Shown here: positions 15,371-24,968 of the stretch, piece after piece
How positions within the stretch are numbered: the stretch's first letter is position 1
How the letters are laid out: each line of letters starts with the position of its first letter
Source: an uncultured Alphaproteobacteria bacterium
Lineage (GTDB): Bacteria; Pseudomonadota; Alphaproteobacteria; RF32; CAG-239
Reading direction: 5' to 3'
DNA: 64,000 nt
NCBI GenBank assembly: GCA_934271715.1
Contig: CAKQRZ010000009.1
Coordinates: forward strand, 25,419 to 89,418
Notes under the pieces: model-generated
What the model was told of the DNA's origin: nothing
Database searches by the model: none
What the model saw: the letters and a program-made list of their open reading frames with translations, nothing else
Program-made: the position numbers and the translations under genes

Positions 15371-16402
15371 TTATGAATTGGTATTATTTTCTTTCTGCAG
15401 CAATTTTTTTACCTCTTTATCAAAATCAGATTCTATATGCTGCGTTTTATTAAATATGTCATATTCCTTTTCGGCTTTGTCTTTGGCCTGTTTCTGCGAA
15501 ATTTTTCCTTTATTTCCATCCGGCAGAATATCATACCGGCGAAATGCCAAAAACTCATTTACACTTTTGGCGAATTCCTGCATTGTAAAAGTGTTTTCAC
15601 GTTCAATTAAATCTTCAATATAATCAAAATAGCCGGAAACAGTCCGTTCTAAACGTTTTATTTCTTTTTCTGACAGATAATTTTTAGCAACGGATACGTC
15701 AGACTTTAATATTCTTCCGTCTGGAGAATTTTTCCAAGCCGTCAACCCCATATTATCTTTGGTGTGGTCGGCCTTGGTATAAATAATTTCTGCGGCGGTT
15801 TGACCGGTAATTGCGTAATGAAACTTATTTTGCACAGTAGCATAAAAATCTTGAGTTACCGGAGAGTACTTATCATAATCAATAGAGCATTCTGCAAAAA
15901 TGTCTGTAATTTGCTGATAGATACGGCGTTCCGAGGCTCTGATTGAGCGAACCCGCTCCAGCAATTCGCGGAAATAATCTTGACCGAAAGCGGTTTTGCC
16001 TTGTTTCAATCTTTCATCATCCAATACAAAACCTTTTTGGATATATTCTTTTAAGATTTTTGTCGCCCAAATTCTGAAATGTGTAGCTTGGATGGAATTT
16101 ACCCGATATCCGACAGAAATAATGGCATCAAGGTTGTAAAAATTAGTTTCTGAAGTTTGTGTTTTATTTGCAATAGCGCCGTGCTGAGTGGTTGTTTCCA
16201 TTTTGGAAATAACCACTTGTTCATCTAATTCTTTTTCCTCAAATATATTTTTCAAATGCTTGCTGATAGCCGGTGTTTGCACACCAAACAATTCGGCCAT
16301 TGCTTTTTGTGTCAGCCAAATTGTTTCATCTTTTATGACTGCATTTACTTTTATATCTTTATCAGGTGCGGAATAAACTAAAAAATTAAACTCTTTATTC
16401 AT
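15371..16402 (-). CDS. RhuM family protein
   Basis: A 343-residue protein with the typical RhuM N-terminus (IWLTQKAMAELFGVQTPAISKHLKNIFEEKEL, given here in part as IWLTQKAMAELF) followed by YNLDAIISVGYRVNSIQATHFRIWAT. RhuM proteins occur on genomic islands; the molecular role is not established, and a DNA-binding KilA-N/ORF6N-like N-terminus is likely. The central part contains AFGQDYFRELLERVRSIRASERR. It is next to an ISL3 remnant and a HEPN-MNT pair, which fits an accessory region. About 130 bp upstream of its stop and 170 bp past its start hold no gene. Confidence 0.87.
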   Translation of the reverse strand: MNKEFNFLVYSAPDKDIKVNAVIKDETIWLTQKAMAELFGVQTPAISKHLKNIFEEKELDEQVVISKMETTTQHGAIANKTQTSETNFYNLDAIISVGYRVNSIQATHFRIWATKILKEYIQKGFVLDDERLKQGKTAFGQDYFRELLERVRSIRASERRIYQQITDIFAECSIDYDKYSPVTQDFYATVQNKFHYAITGQTAAEIIYTKADHTKDNMGLTAWKNSPDGRILKSDVSVAKNYLSEKEIKRLERTVSGYFDYIEDLIERENTFTMQEFAKSVNEFLAFRRYDILPDGNKGKISQKQAKDKAEKEYDIFNKTQHIESDFDKEVKKLLQKENNTNS

Positions 16403-16590
16403 TTGCTAACATCTCTATCTGCATTGTCTTATTTGCAAATAATTATAGAATTCAAATATTAAAATTAAGTTAGAAATATTTTTAAGTTATATTATTTAAA
16501 AAATACATCTTTGTTGTCGCTGTGCTTTCGTTTGGCTTTCACTTGCGGTCGGACCCACGACATCAACCTTGGCAACCCAAAAAAAATCAT

Positions 16591-17520
16591 CCTAAAGGTG
16601 GTGGCTATGGGCATTTTATCACGTTAATTTTACGGATATTGGCATATTTTCGCACATCGTAGACATTATCAACTTTGGTATAGGTTTTGGGGATAGATTA
16701 CGGAGTAAGCGATTTGAGTATAGAGAGGTGGTTTCAGCAAGGATATCGCCGCAAGAACAAGGAATACGGCGGAGCAAAATGTCCAATGGTGTTAGGGATA
16801 GATGAACATTATTTCAGCAAGAAAGGCGGCTATGCAACCACATTAGTAAATTTGAGCAAGCATAAGGTATTTGATGTTGTTTTAGGTCGTTCAGAACAAG
16901 ATTTGGTAGGATATTTGAACCGTCTCAAAGGCAAGGATAAAGTACGAGTAGTTGTAATGGATTTAAGCTCTAATTACCGGAGTATTGTCAAAAAATACTT
17001 TCCTAATGCAATGATAGTAAGTGACCGTTTCCACGTCATAAAATTGATATTAGAGAGTTTTATAAAAACGGCCTACAGTATAGATACAAACTTAAAGAAA
17101 CAGTTTGGATTAGGACGATTATTGAGAAAAAATAAAGCCACTTTGAAAAACTGGCAAAAGTTAAAGATAGAAGCTTATCTTGAAACTCAATCTCAAATTA
17201 AGATACTGTATGAAATAACGCAGGATTTAATGAGCTTAATGAATGAAAAGATGTGCAAATATAAGGATTGTAAACAAAGATTGATACCGAAATTGCTTAA
17301 ATACATAGAATTATTAAAGGATTGCGGCTTTGTATTATTTAGAAAATTAGGAAGAACGATAGAGAATTGGCAAGAAGAAATTGGAAGAATGTTCAGATTT
17401 ACCAGAAGTAATGGGATAACAGAGGGATTTCATAGAAAGATGAAACTAATCCAACGACGAGCGTATGGTTTTAGAAATTTTGAAAATTATCGATTGCGAA
17501 TTATAGTTTTATGTGCTTAA
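16591..17520 (+). pseudogene. ISL3-family transposase, degraded 5' part
   Basis: From a TTG at 16687 the frame is open for 277 residues: LGIDEHYFSKKGGYATTLVNL (DDE region start), VVVMDLSSNYRSIVKKYFPNA, VSDRFHVIKLI and the C-terminal SNGITEGFHRKMKLIQRRAYGFRNFENYR, all ISL3 hallmarks. Family members are about 400 residues. Upstream the same frame still reads like the helix-turn-helix region but has two amber codons (16660-16662 and 16681-16683), and the zinc-finger part is lost. The probable catalytic residues remain, but no intact start is left, so it should be inactive. Confidence 0.85.
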
Positions 17521-17578
17521 CTTATTTATGATGAAAAACAAACGAATTGATGGAATGATTTTTTTTATAACTTTTTTA

Positions 17579-17605
17579 CTCTGCCCCCAACTTTGACGAT
17601 GAACC
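17579..17605 (+). mobile_element. Right end of the ISL3 remnant
   Basis: The sequence ending GACGATGAACC, read on the other strand as GGTTCATCGTCAAAGTTGGG, resembles the terminal inverted repeats of ISL3 elements, which usually start GGxTCTTCGTCAAA. I find no matching left end, so the element is truncated on its 5' side. ACGATGAACC is repeated directly after it. Confidence 0.55.
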
Positions 17606-17611
17606 ACGATG

Positions 17612-17638
17612 AACCGAGTTCAAATCTCCGGCTATCCT
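17612..17638 (+). pseudogene. Possible 3' fragment of a tRNA gene
   Basis: GAGTTCAAATCTCCGGCTATCC looks like a T-arm plus the 3' acceptor strand (only GAGTTCAAATCTC quoted as the core), directly followed by a terminator. The 5' half is absent, replaced by the ISL3 end. One T-stem mismatch is present. It could be chance. Confidence 0.3.
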
Positions 17639-17640
17639 AT

Positions 17641-17674
17641 AACAAAAAAGCCCTCAAAAGAGGACTTTTTTTGT
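17641..17674 (+). terminator. Hairpin with A/T flanks between ISL3 remnant and tRNA-Met
   Basis: AAAAAAG-CCCTC-AAAA-GAGG-ACTTTTTTT forms a short stem with A- and T-rich flanks on both sides, so it may work in both directions. On the minus strand it follows tRNA-Met directly. Confidence 0.7.
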
Positions 17675-17676
17675 TA

Positions 17677-17753
17677 TGGTAGCGAGGGGGAGATTCGAAC
17701 TCTCGACACATGGATTATGATTCCACCGCTCTAACCAACTGAGCTACCCCGCC
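17677..17753 (-). tRNA. tRNA-Met (CAU), elongator-like
   Basis: A 77-nt cloverleaf with encoded CCA. The acceptor GGCGGGG pairs with CCTCGCT (two G-U pairs); the D-arm is GCTC/GAGC; the anticodon stem-loop GTGGA-ATCATAA-TCCAT has CAT at 34-36; the T-arm GAGAG-TTCGAAT-CTCCC has one A-C mismatch. The D-arm and TCATAAT loop resemble elongator tRNA-Met, but a tRNA-Ile2 with modified C34 cannot be excluded. Confidence 0.85.
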
Positions 17754-17797
17754 ATGAACAAAACCTTATTAACTTATATTTTGTTCAATGTCAACAG

Positions 17798-18772
17798 TTA
17801 TTTTTGCCTATTTTTAATTTTTTTTATAAGCGACACTCTTTCGGCTAATTTAAATTCATATGCAACCAATGTTATGCCGGAAATAATCAGCGGCAGCAAA
17901 TAATAAATTATGCGGTATAAAATTAAAATAGCAAATAAAGTTGCCTGATTTTGGTCGTCCGGCAGCAGTTTGGCAAATACAATTTCAAACACGCCCAATC
18001 CGCCGGGAACTTGGCTGTATACGCCCAAAATCTGCGCAATAATAAAGGCTCCGATAAAAGTGATAAACGGAATGTCTATATAATGCTCCAAAATAGAATA
18101 AAGCACCAGCGAGGCCATTAAAATGTCTAAGCTGCCGATAACCATTTGCGCAACCGCCATCTTAAAGCCAGGAGTGTCAAACTCAATTTCTTTTATGATA
18201 ATCGGCTTTTTGTAGTAGGTGCTGCCCCACAGATAAAAGGCCAATCCTCCGGCAGAAACTAAAATCAGCGTCCAGTTAATCCACGGCGATGATATGGCCG
18301 ACAGCACATGATGCGGCGAGCATATAAAGCCCAGCAGCACCAAAAAGAAACAGGCTACTAAGTAGGTAAAGCCGGAAAAAGTTACCATTTTTACAATGTC
18401 TGAGGCATTTACGCGCCACCGTGTGTATAAACGGTAGCGGATTGCCCCGCCGGAAATAATGGCATGACCGGCGTTGTTGCTGACGGCAAAGCCTAAAAAT
18501 CCGGCAAAAATCCATTTCCAAGCCGCTAATTTGCGGTGAATATATTTCAATGCCAAAAAGTCATAAGAAGAAAGAGCTACATAGCCGCAGAAAGAGGCGA
18601 TGCAGGCATATATAATATTTTTTGCCGGTACATCTACAATCGCGTTTTTAATTTCTTCCATAGAATATTTAGACAGCTGCTTATAAATCATAAAAGCGGC
18701 AAGGGCAAAGAAAAATAAGCCCGACCAAGATAAAATTTTTTTGAAAATTCTCTTTTTGCTTCTGCTCTGCAT
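17798..18772 (-). CDS. Flippase-like integral membrane protein (LPG synthase TM domain, UPF0104)
   Basis: A 324-residue multi-spanning inner-membrane protein matching the N-terminal half of MprF (lysylphosphatidylglycerol synthase TM region), with LSSYDFLALKYIHRKL, FAVSNNAGHAIISGGAIRYRLY and YSQVPGGLGVFEIVFAKLLP. The soluble aminoacyl-transferase half is absent, so a lipid flippase or transporter role is more likely than lipid aminoacylation. It lies 1 bp downstream of a Sel1-repeat gene on the same strand, probably one transcript. Confidence 0.85.
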   Translation of the reverse strand: MQSRSKKRIFKKILSWSGLFFFALAAFMIYKQLSKYSMEEIKNAIVDVPAKNIIYACIASFCGYVALSSYDFLALKYIHRKLAAWKWIFAGFLGFAVSNNAGHAIISGGAIRYRLYTRWRVNASDIVKMVTFSGFTYLVACFFLVLLGFICSPHHVLSAISSPWINWTLILVSAGGLAFYLWGSTYYKKPIIIKEIEFDTPGFKMAVAQMVIGSLDILMASLVLYSILEHYIDIPFITFIGAFIIAQILGVYSQVPGGLGVFEIVFAKLLPDDQNQATLFAILILYRIIYYLLPLIISGITLVAYEFKLAERVSLIKKIKNRQK

Positions 18773-18773
18773 T

Positions 18774-19952
18774 TTATTTGCTTTCTTTAGGAGTTAAAAC
18801 GTTCATATCAATATAGCTGCGGACATCAAACCCGAAAGTCTGGCGTACATACGTTGTTAGTTCTGACGGATTCGGCTTAAAGTTTTGGGCGTCGTTTTGT
18901 GCTTGCAGCAGTTGGTCAAGCTGCAGCGAAGCGCCGATTTTATCACGGTATTCAGCAGCCTTAGGCTCATCCAGCACCGCGGCAATGTTATACAGCGAAT
19001 GCGCCATTAAAGGGTTAGGCGGAGTAATTTTGCCCTCTGTATAAATGCGGGCAAGTTTCATATAAGCTTCGGAATTTCCCTGATTTACGGCAGCACGGCA
19101 GGCGGCAATGCCTTTATTGAAGTTCTGTACGGTGCCTTGGCCTTTAATATACATATCCGCTAAAACCAGCTGAGCTTCGTCCAGATTGCTGTCTTTGCCG
19201 GCGGCGCTGCGTATCAGCTTAAAGGCTTCATCATAGTTTTGTTCCCAAACAAAGCCGATGTAATAGGCATATCCGGTCATAAATTTTGCTACGTTGTTGC
19301 CAGATTCGGCGGCTTTTTTGAATAAGTTCATGGCAATTTTGTTGCGGGCAGGGTCTTTAACGCCGCCTTTAAGATAAATAAAAGCCAAGTTGGTAGCAGC
19401 GTTGTCGTTGCCGAGTTCTGCGGCTTTGCTGAACATTTCTATGGCTTTTTTGGCATTGGCTTCGGTGCCGATTCCGTTAAAATACAGGCTTCCTAAGTTA
19501 TTTAGGGCAATCGGGTCGTTTTGCCCGGCCGCCATCTGATAATAATCAAAGGCTTTTGCAAAATCCTGTTTAACGCCGTTGGTGCCGTACAAATACATAT
19601 AAGCCAAATTCATCTGGTCTTCTAATTTGCCTTCATTGGCTTGTCGGATGCTTTTTTCTAAGAATGTTTCTTCTTTACCGTCCGGCGCGGCAACTTTATC
19701 ATCGGCCGAAAACAAAAGGGAAATCGGTTTTTTTATAAAGCTCAGCATGCCTGAATTTTCATCTGCGGCGCCGGCATCCTGCGCAGATTCGCTTTTTTCA
19801 TCAAGAGCTTGGGGTTTTTGCGGGGCGTTAGGCTCATTTTTACTTGGTGTGTTTAGAGAATCATCATCAAACAAGTCTACAGCCTGAGCATACGAATTTG
19901 CTGCCAAAAAAGACGACATCAAGCAGCAAAAAATTATTTTTTTCATAGGCAT
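18774..19952 (-). CDS. Secreted Sel1-like repeat (TPR) protein
   Basis: Begins MPMKKIIFCCLMSSFLAANSYA, a signal peptide, then an acidic low-complexity linker and about six Sel1-type repeats (for example LAYMYLYGTNGVKQDFAKAF, LGSLYFNGIGTEANAKKAI, LARIYTEGKITPPNPLMA). Sel1 repeats mediate protein contacts; periplasmic location is inferred. I chose the ATG at 19952 because AAGGAT lies 4-5 nt upstream, rather than a TTG 15 nt earlier. The downstream flippase-like gene follows after 1 bp. Confidence 0.85.
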   Translation of the reverse strand: MPMKKIIFCCLMSSFLAANSYAQAVDLFDDDSLNTPSKNEPNAPQKPQALDEKSESAQDAGAADENSGMLSFIKKPISLLFSADDKVAAPDGKEETFLEKSIRQANEGKLEDQMNLAYMYLYGTNGVKQDFAKAFDYYQMAAGQNDPIALNNLGSLYFNGIGTEANAKKAIEMFSKAAELGNDNAATNLAFIYLKGGVKDPARNKIAMNLFKKAAESGNNVAKFMTGYAYYIGFVWEQNYDEAFKLIRSAAGKDSNLDEAQLVLADMYIKGQGTVQNFNKGIAACRAAVNQGNSEAYMKLARIYTEGKITPPNPLMAHSLYNIAAVLDEPKAAEYRDKIGASLQLDQLLQAQNDAQNFKPNPSELTTYVRQTFGFDVRSYIDMNVLTPKESK

Positions 19953-20078
19953 AATTATCCTTTTCAATTATTTCCGCAAGCATAATAATACGAAAAATGC
20001 AGCCTTTCAAGGTAAAAAATAAAATCTCTTGTATTATTTGCCGTTTTGGTTTAGATAAAGCAAAGAAAGGTAAGAAAA

Positions 20079-21887
20079 ATGGTTGCAGAAGCTCCTATAT
20101 ATACAATACGCGGCGCCAAGCTGAGTTTTGGCTTAAATCCGCTTTTTACAGATGTTGACTTATATATAAACCGCGGCGATAAAATTTGTCTGGTGGGACG
20201 CAACGGCTGTGGAAAATCTACATTGCTGAAAGTTATTGCCCGCGAGATTGAGCCGGACGACGCCGAATTTTTTATTCAGCCCGGAGTTCGCATCGGCTAT
20301 ATGCCGCAGGAGCCGGATTTTACGGGTTTTAAAACTCTGCGAGAAGTGGTTGAGGCCGGCTTGCCTAAAGAAGAAAAAAATCAGACTTACCGCGCCGACC
20401 GCCTGATAGAATATTTTGCCATAAATGAAAATCAAAATCCGGAGCAGTCTTCCGGCGGCGAGCGGCGCAAAGCGGCTCTGGCCCGCTCTTTAATCGGCGA
20501 ACCGGATATTTTGCTGCTGGATGAGCCGACTAACCATTTAGATATTACCACCATAGAAAAACTGGAAGATTTAATTAAAAAATTCAGCGGCGCGGTTATT
20601 GTCATCAGCCACGACCGCATGTTTTTAGACCATATCTCGCAAACCACATTTTGGCTGGACAGGGGTGTTCTGCGCCGCAATAATAAAGGCTTTTCCGCTT
20701 TTGAGGATTGGGAAGACCAAGTTATAGAGCAGGAAATTATAGAGCAGAAAGCCTTAAATAAGAAAATTGCCGAAGAAACCGAATGGCTGCATAAAGGCGT
20801 GACAGCGCGCCGCCGCCGCAATATGGGACGCCTGCGCCGTTTGCAGCAGCTGCGTCAAGAGCGCCGCGAGCAAATTAAAATGACCGGTTCCGTAAATCTG
20901 GAAGCCGAAACGGCTGAACTGCGCTCTAAAATGGTTATTGAAGCCAAACATATCAGCAAATCTTTCGGCGGCAGAGAAATTGTCAAAGATTTTTCTATCC
21001 GCGTGATTAAAGGTAATAAACTGGGTATCGTCGGTCCGAACGGTTCCGGCAAAACTACGCTGATAAAACTGCTGACCAAGCGTCTGGAGCCGGATTCCGG
21101 TTTTGTGCGTATCGGTAAAAATCTGGAAGAGGCTTATTTTGACCAAAACCGCATCACTCTTGACCCTAAAAAAACTTTGTGGAAAACCTTGTGCAACGAG
21201 GGCGACCATATCTGGGTAAGGGGACATTTCCGGCATGTGGTGGCTTATTTGAAAGACTTTTTATTTAAGCCCGATCAAGCGCAATGTCCGGTTTCCACTC
21301 TTTCCGGCGGCGAAAAAAATCGCTTAATGCTGGCTTTGGCTCTGGCTAAGCAGTCTAATTTTTTGGTTTTGGACGAGCCGACCAATGACTTGGATATGGA
21401 TACGCTAGACTTGCTGCAAGAAGTTTTGGATGATTATGAAGGCACAATTTTAATCGTCAGCCACGACCGCGACTTTATGGATAAAGTGGCGACATCTTTG
21501 ATTTATATGCGCGGCGACGGTACGGTTTATGAGCATGTCGGCTCGTATTCCGAGCTGCTGGAAAAGCTTAAAGGCATTCCGCTTAAGACGGATACCCGCA
21601 AGCAAGCCGGTAAAGAAGAGCCTAAAGTCCGCGAAAAAAACAAAACGCAGAAACTCAGCTATAAAGAACAGTATATGCTGGAAAACCTGCCGAAAGAAAT
21701 TGAAAAGCTGGGCGAAGAAAATAAAGCCATAGAGGTGGCTTTGGGCAATGCCAATCTTTATACCGACGACCCGCAGAAGTTTGATGAACTGACCTCTAAG
21801 CTGGCCGCTAATAAAGAAAAGCTGGAAGAAATGGAAAATCAATGGCTGGAAGTTCAGCTGAAAGCCGAAGAACTTGAAAATTCCTGA
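20079..21887 (+). CDS. uup: ABC-F ATPase, Uup subfamily
   Basis: A cytosolic protein of 602 residues with two ABC domains and no membrane part. Domain 1 has GRNGCGKST and SSGGERRKAALARSL with LLLDEPTNHLD; domain 2 has GPNGSGKTT, STLSGGEKNRLMLALAL and LVLDEPTNDLD. Between them the linker contains the basic stretch TARRRRNMGRLRRLQQLR typical of Uup, and a C-terminal coiled coil follows (about 530-600). ABC-F proteins act on ribosomes; Uup is linked to DNA element stability and ribosome function. AAAGGTAAG precedes the ATG. Confidence 0.92.
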   Translation: MVAEAPIYTIRGAKLSFGLNPLFTDVDLYINRGDKICLVGRNGCGKSTLLKVIAREIEPDDAEFFIQPGVRIGYMPQEPDFTGFKTLREVVEAGLPKEEKNQTYRADRLIEYFAINENQNPEQSSGGERRKAALARSLIGEPDILLLDEPTNHLDITTIEKLEDLIKKFSGAVIVISHDRMFLDHISQTTFWLDRGVLRRNNKGFSAFEDWEDQVIEQEIIEQKALNKKIAEETEWLHKGVTARRRRNMGRLRRLQQLRQERREQIKMTGSVNLEAETAELRSKMVIEAKHISKSFGGREIVKDFSIRVIKGNKLGIVGPNGSGKTTLIKLLTKRLEPDSGFVRIGKNLEEAYFDQNRITLDPKKTLWKTLCNEGDHIWVRGHFRHVVAYLKDFLFKPDQAQCPVSTLSGGEKNRLMLALALAKQSNFLVLDEPTNDLDMDTLDLLQEVLDDYEGTILIVSHDRDFMDKVATSLIYMRGDGTVYEHVGSYSELLEKLKGIPLKTDTRKQAGKEEPKVREKNKTQKLSYKEQYMLENLPKEIEKLGEENKAIEVALGNANLYTDDPQKFDELTSKLAANKEKLEEMENQWLEVQLKAEELENS

Positions 21888-21923
21888 CTTGAAAAAGCGC
21901 GGCGGCTGATTACATAACTTTTT

Positions 21924-22829
21924 ATGTTATGGATTATCAACGGGTTAATATATGGATTTTTTACGGCTGTTTATACCTTGTTTAATCAGCACTACAAGGT
22001 TGACGGCTATGTTTTGGGAATATGGCGCGGGTTTGGCATATCGGTGCTGTTTATGCCGTTTTTGCTGTTTTTTCCGGTGCCGACCAGCGCTTATTATTGG
22101 GGACTGCTGATTTTTCAGGGCTGGCTTATCGGAATTTATGACTCGCATTTGTTTTTTGCTTCGGCCAAATACGGCGCCGGACCGACTTCGCGTTTTATGG
22201 CAATAACGGTGCTGGTTACCACGTTTTTATGGTGGCTGCTTACGCCGAAAGAATTTTTTGCGCTTATGCAGCAGGGCAATGTTTTTATCACTTTGTTGTT
22301 GGTGCTGTTCGGTTTTACGTTTTGCTATTGGCAGATGATTCGCACCAAAGTGTCGCGGCAGACCGCCCGCTATATTATGCCGGCGGTGTTTGCTTTGGCG
22401 GGGATGAGCATTATCACTAAATATATTGCTTTAGGCGGTTCTTCGGTTTGGCAGTCTATAGCCTATTATTTATCTGTAGCGACTTTTGTCAGCGGCTGCT
22501 ATAACCTTAAATGCTATGTCCAGCACCGTCGCGAATTTACATTCCGGCAAAAAATAGGCGAGGTGTTTTCGCGCCACATGTGGAAAATCGGCGGCTATCT
22601 GGTAGGCTTCAGCGCGGCGCTGATTACAGCCAAAACCATGGCTTTGCGGGCCGCTCCCAACCCCGGGTATGTAACCGCCTTGCTGCTGGTAGCTCCGCTG
22701 TTTATTTTTGCTTTAAACCGGCATTATAAAATACCGAACGGAGTTTCGGAACGCGCCGGATTTGCCATGATGTTTTTTCTGTTGCTGCTGGCGGTGCTGG
22801 TTAACGGCAACTATGGAATCAGTGACTAA
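21924..22829 (+). CDS. DMT/EamA-like integral membrane protein
   Basis: 301 residues with about ten hydrophobic segments and few charges, in the two-halves arrangement of drug/metabolite transporters (first half ending near FGFTFCYWQ, second starting IMPAVFALAGMSIITKY). The family assignment rests on layout rather than a signature. The substrate is unknown. It lies 36 bp downstream of uup and its 3' end overlaps hemW tail to tail by 4 bp. Confidence 0.7.
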   Translation: MLWIINGLIYGFFTAVYTLFNQHYKVDGYVLGIWRGFGISVLFMPFLLFFPVPTSAYYWGLLIFQGWLIGIYDSHLFFASAKYGAGPTSRFMAITVLVTTFLWWLLTPKEFFALMQQGNVFITLLLVLFGFTFCYWQMIRTKVSRQTARYIMPAVFALAGMSIITKYIALGGSSVWQSIAYYLSVATFVSGCYNLKCYVQHRREFTFRQKIGEVFSRHMWKIGGYLVGFSAALITAKTMALRAAPNPGYVTALLLVAPLFIFALNRHYKIPNGVSERAGFAMMFFLLLLAVLVNGNYGISD

Positions 22830-23920
22830 AGGCAAAGCTCGGAAATCAGCGTGTTTAAAACTAAAAAGCCTTGCGGCGCAGCAGTTAAACTCTGAGGCGT
22901 TTCCGTCAGCATGTTTAACTCTTTCAGATTTTTAAGGGCGGCGGAATTGATAAATTTTTCCAGCGGTTCGCCGATAATGTTTTGAAATGTTGCTTTATCC
23001 AATCCGCGGACAAGGCGCAGGCCGGTTATAATCAGCTCTTCGGCCCGTTCTGCGGCGGAAAGCTTTTCATTGCAGAACGGATAGTCTGCAGCAAAAAAAT
23101 CGCCGTTTAGAGTTAAGCGTCCCTGCGCCGACTTGCCGATGCCGATATAATCTCCGCCCTGCCAGTAGGTCAGGTTATGCCGGCTTTCATAACCGGCTTG
23201 AGCAAAGTTTGAAACTTCATATAAATTATAGCCGTGTTCGGCGGCATACTCTCGGGTAAAAGAATATAAATCCGCCGCTTTTTCTTCATCTAACGGCTTA
23301 ACTTTTTTATTGTAAAATACTGTATTTTCTTCAATAGTTAGCTGGTACAGCGAAAGGTGCTTCAGTCCGTAAGAGCAGATTTCCTGCAGTTCTTTCTGCC
23401 AATTCTGCAAGCTTTGCTGCGGACGGGCATAGATTAAATCTGCCGAATGATTATCAAAAATCCGCACAATTTCCTGCAGGCTCCTGCGGGCTTCGGCTAA
23501 GGTGTGCGTACGTCCTAAAAAGTGTAAATCAGCTTCATTTAAGGCTTGCACTCCCAAAGACAGCCTGTTTATTCCGGCAGCTCTTAAATCTTGAAACATG
23601 TGAGGATGATTGCTGTTGGGATTAGCTTCAAGCGAAACCTCAATATTATCGGCTATGGTCCAGTTTTTACAGATAAAATTTATTATTTTAGCAATATTTT
23701 CTGCGCTGATTAAGCTGGGTGTGCCGCCGCCGAAAAATATAGATTTAATCCGGCGTTCCGGCAGCAAATCATGATATTTTTTTAATGCTTCCAAATATTC
23801 TGAAATCAGCTTTTCTTCATCGCAGCCGCGGGCTAATTCCTTATAAAAATCACAGTAGGGGCATTTGCTTTTGCAAAACGGCCAATGAATGTATATGGCT
23901 AAATCTTGAGGCTGGTACAT
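22826..23920 (-). CDS. hemW: Radical SAM heme chaperone HemW
   Basis: A 364-residue cytosolic radical SAM protein with the CKSKCPYCDF cluster motif (Cx3Cx2C) at about residues 16-25, then FFGGGTPSLIS and VSLEANPN as in the HemN/HemW family. The CxxxCxxC is followed by D-F as in HemW, and the length fits HemW better than HemN (about 450). HemW binds and delivers heme, for instance to respiratory enzymes. It starts right after the dgkA stop (TAGATG), so the two are probably co-transcribed. Confidence 0.92.
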   Translation of the reverse strand: MYQPQDLAIYIHWPFCKSKCPYCDFYKELARGCDEEKLISEYLEALKKYHDLLPERRIKSIFFGGGTPSLISAENIAKIINFICKNWTIADNIEVSLEANPNSNHPHMFQDLRAAGINRLSLGVQALNEADLHFLGRTHTLAEARRSLQEIVRIFDNHSADLIYARPQQSLQNWQKELQEICSYGLKHLSLYQLTIEENTVFYNKKVKPLDEEKAADLYSFTREYAAEHGYNLYEVSNFAQAGYESRHNLTYWQGGDYIGIGKSAQGRLTLNGDFFAADYPFCNEKLSAAERAEELIITGLRLVRGLDKATFQNIIGEPLEKFINSAALKNLKELNMLTETPQSLTAAPQGFLVLNTLISELCL

Positions 23921-24289
23921 CTAAAAAAACAGCGGATATAAAAACGCTCCCCACAAAATCAGCGCATTGACAAAAGCCAGCAGAACCAGCAGGCTGCCGA
24001 TGTCCTTGGCTTTTTTTGAAAGCTCGTGATAATCCGGAGAAATGCGGTCTATCACCACTTCAACCGCGGTGTTTACCAGCTCCATAATCACAATAAACAG
24101 CAGGCTGGAAATCAATATCGCCTTTTGCCACAGCACCAAGTTCAGGCACAGGGCAGCGGCCGAAAATATCACAAATACCGCTAAATCTTGGCGCAGCGCC
24201 GCTTCGCTTTTAAAAGCGGAGGTAAAGCCGTCGCGGGAGTATATAAAGGCTTTCAATATTCTTTTAATTCCGGTGTCTGTCGCTTTCAT
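23921..24289 (-). CDS. dgkA: Diacylglycerol kinase
   Basis: A small inner-membrane enzyme (122 residues, three TM helices) that phosphorylates diacylglycerol to phosphatidate, recycling lipid from envelope glycan synthesis. Signature ELVNTAVEVVIDRIS and HELSKKAKDIGS match DgkA, with the catalytic Glu and metal-binding residues in place. GGAGCAGAA lies upstream of the ATG. hemW follows directly. Confidence 0.93.
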   Translation of the reverse strand: MKATDTGIKRILKAFIYSRDGFTSAFKSEAALRQDLAVFVIFSAAALCLNLVLWQKAILISSLLFIVIMELVNTAVEVVIDRISPDYHELSKKAKDIGSLLVLLAFVNALILWGAFLYPLFF

Positions 24290-24425
24290 TTTCTGCTCCT
24301 TTTGCGTTTATCATAAATATTTTTGGCGCGCCGTCAATATTTATTGTTGCATATAAGCTAAAATATCTTGAAAAGACCAAAAAAGTTGCTAACATTAAAA
24401 GGTGTTGAAATTAAAGGAGAAACAA

Positions 24426-24905
24426 ATGTCCAGATTTGATAACAGCCCTAATTACGGTTTTATCTTTTTTATTGCCCTGATTTCTGCGGTAATTGCCTCG
24501 GCGGCTACCAGAATGATGTCGGGCGGCGATGAGCCTAAGTTTGCCGTGATTGACGTGCAGCGTGTTGTAATGGCTTCTAAAGATGTTGCTGCCGTAAAAA
24601 GCGAGCGTGAAAGCCAAATTCAAGAATTGCAGAAAATGGCTAATGACGCCAATGCAAAATTAGCTAAAATCAGCGATGAAGCGGCTAAAAAGAAAGCTTC
24701 TGAAAAATATATTGCTGAAATTAACGCCAAAAAAGAAGGTTTTGATAAGGTTTACGCTTCAGCCTTGCAGGCTTCAGACCAAAAATTGAATGATATTATT
24801 AAATCGGTTGCCGATAAAGAAGATTTAACCGTGATTGTAAATAAAGCCTATGTTGTTAACGGCGGCGTAGATATTACTGATTCTGTGATTGATATGGTTA
24901 AATAA
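24426..24905 (+). CDS. OmpH/Skp-like periplasmic protein
   Basis: A 159-residue protein with an N-terminal membrane anchor or signal (FIFFIALISAVIASAA), the OmpH-type strand PKFAVIDVQRVV and a long coiled-coil helix pair, ending with a TVIVNKAYVVNGG strand. It resembles the Skp chaperone family that escorts outer-membrane proteins. I placed the start at the ATG at 24426 because AAAGGAGAAAC lies just upstream; an in-frame TTG at 24402 would precede the ribosome-binding site. Confidence 0.8.
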   Translation: MSRFDNSPNYGFIFFIALISAVIASAATRMMSGGDEPKFAVIDVQRVVMASKDVAAVKSERESQIQELQKMANDANAKLAKISDEAAKKKASEKYIAEINAKKEGFDKVYASALQASDQKLNDIIKSVADKEDLTVIVNKAYVVNGGVDITDSVIDMVK

Positions 24906-24926
24906 TTTTCAGGTTGCTGAAAAAAT

Positions 24927-24966
24927 AAAAACTCTTGTATTTTTTATAAATACGAGAGTTTTTTGT
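24927..24966 (+). terminator. Terminator of the OmpH-like gene
   Basis: AAAACTCTTGTATTT pairs with AAATACGAGAGTTTT (one G-U) and is followed by TT-rich sequence. It may serve both convergent genes. Confidence 0.8.
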
Positions 24967-24968
24967 TG

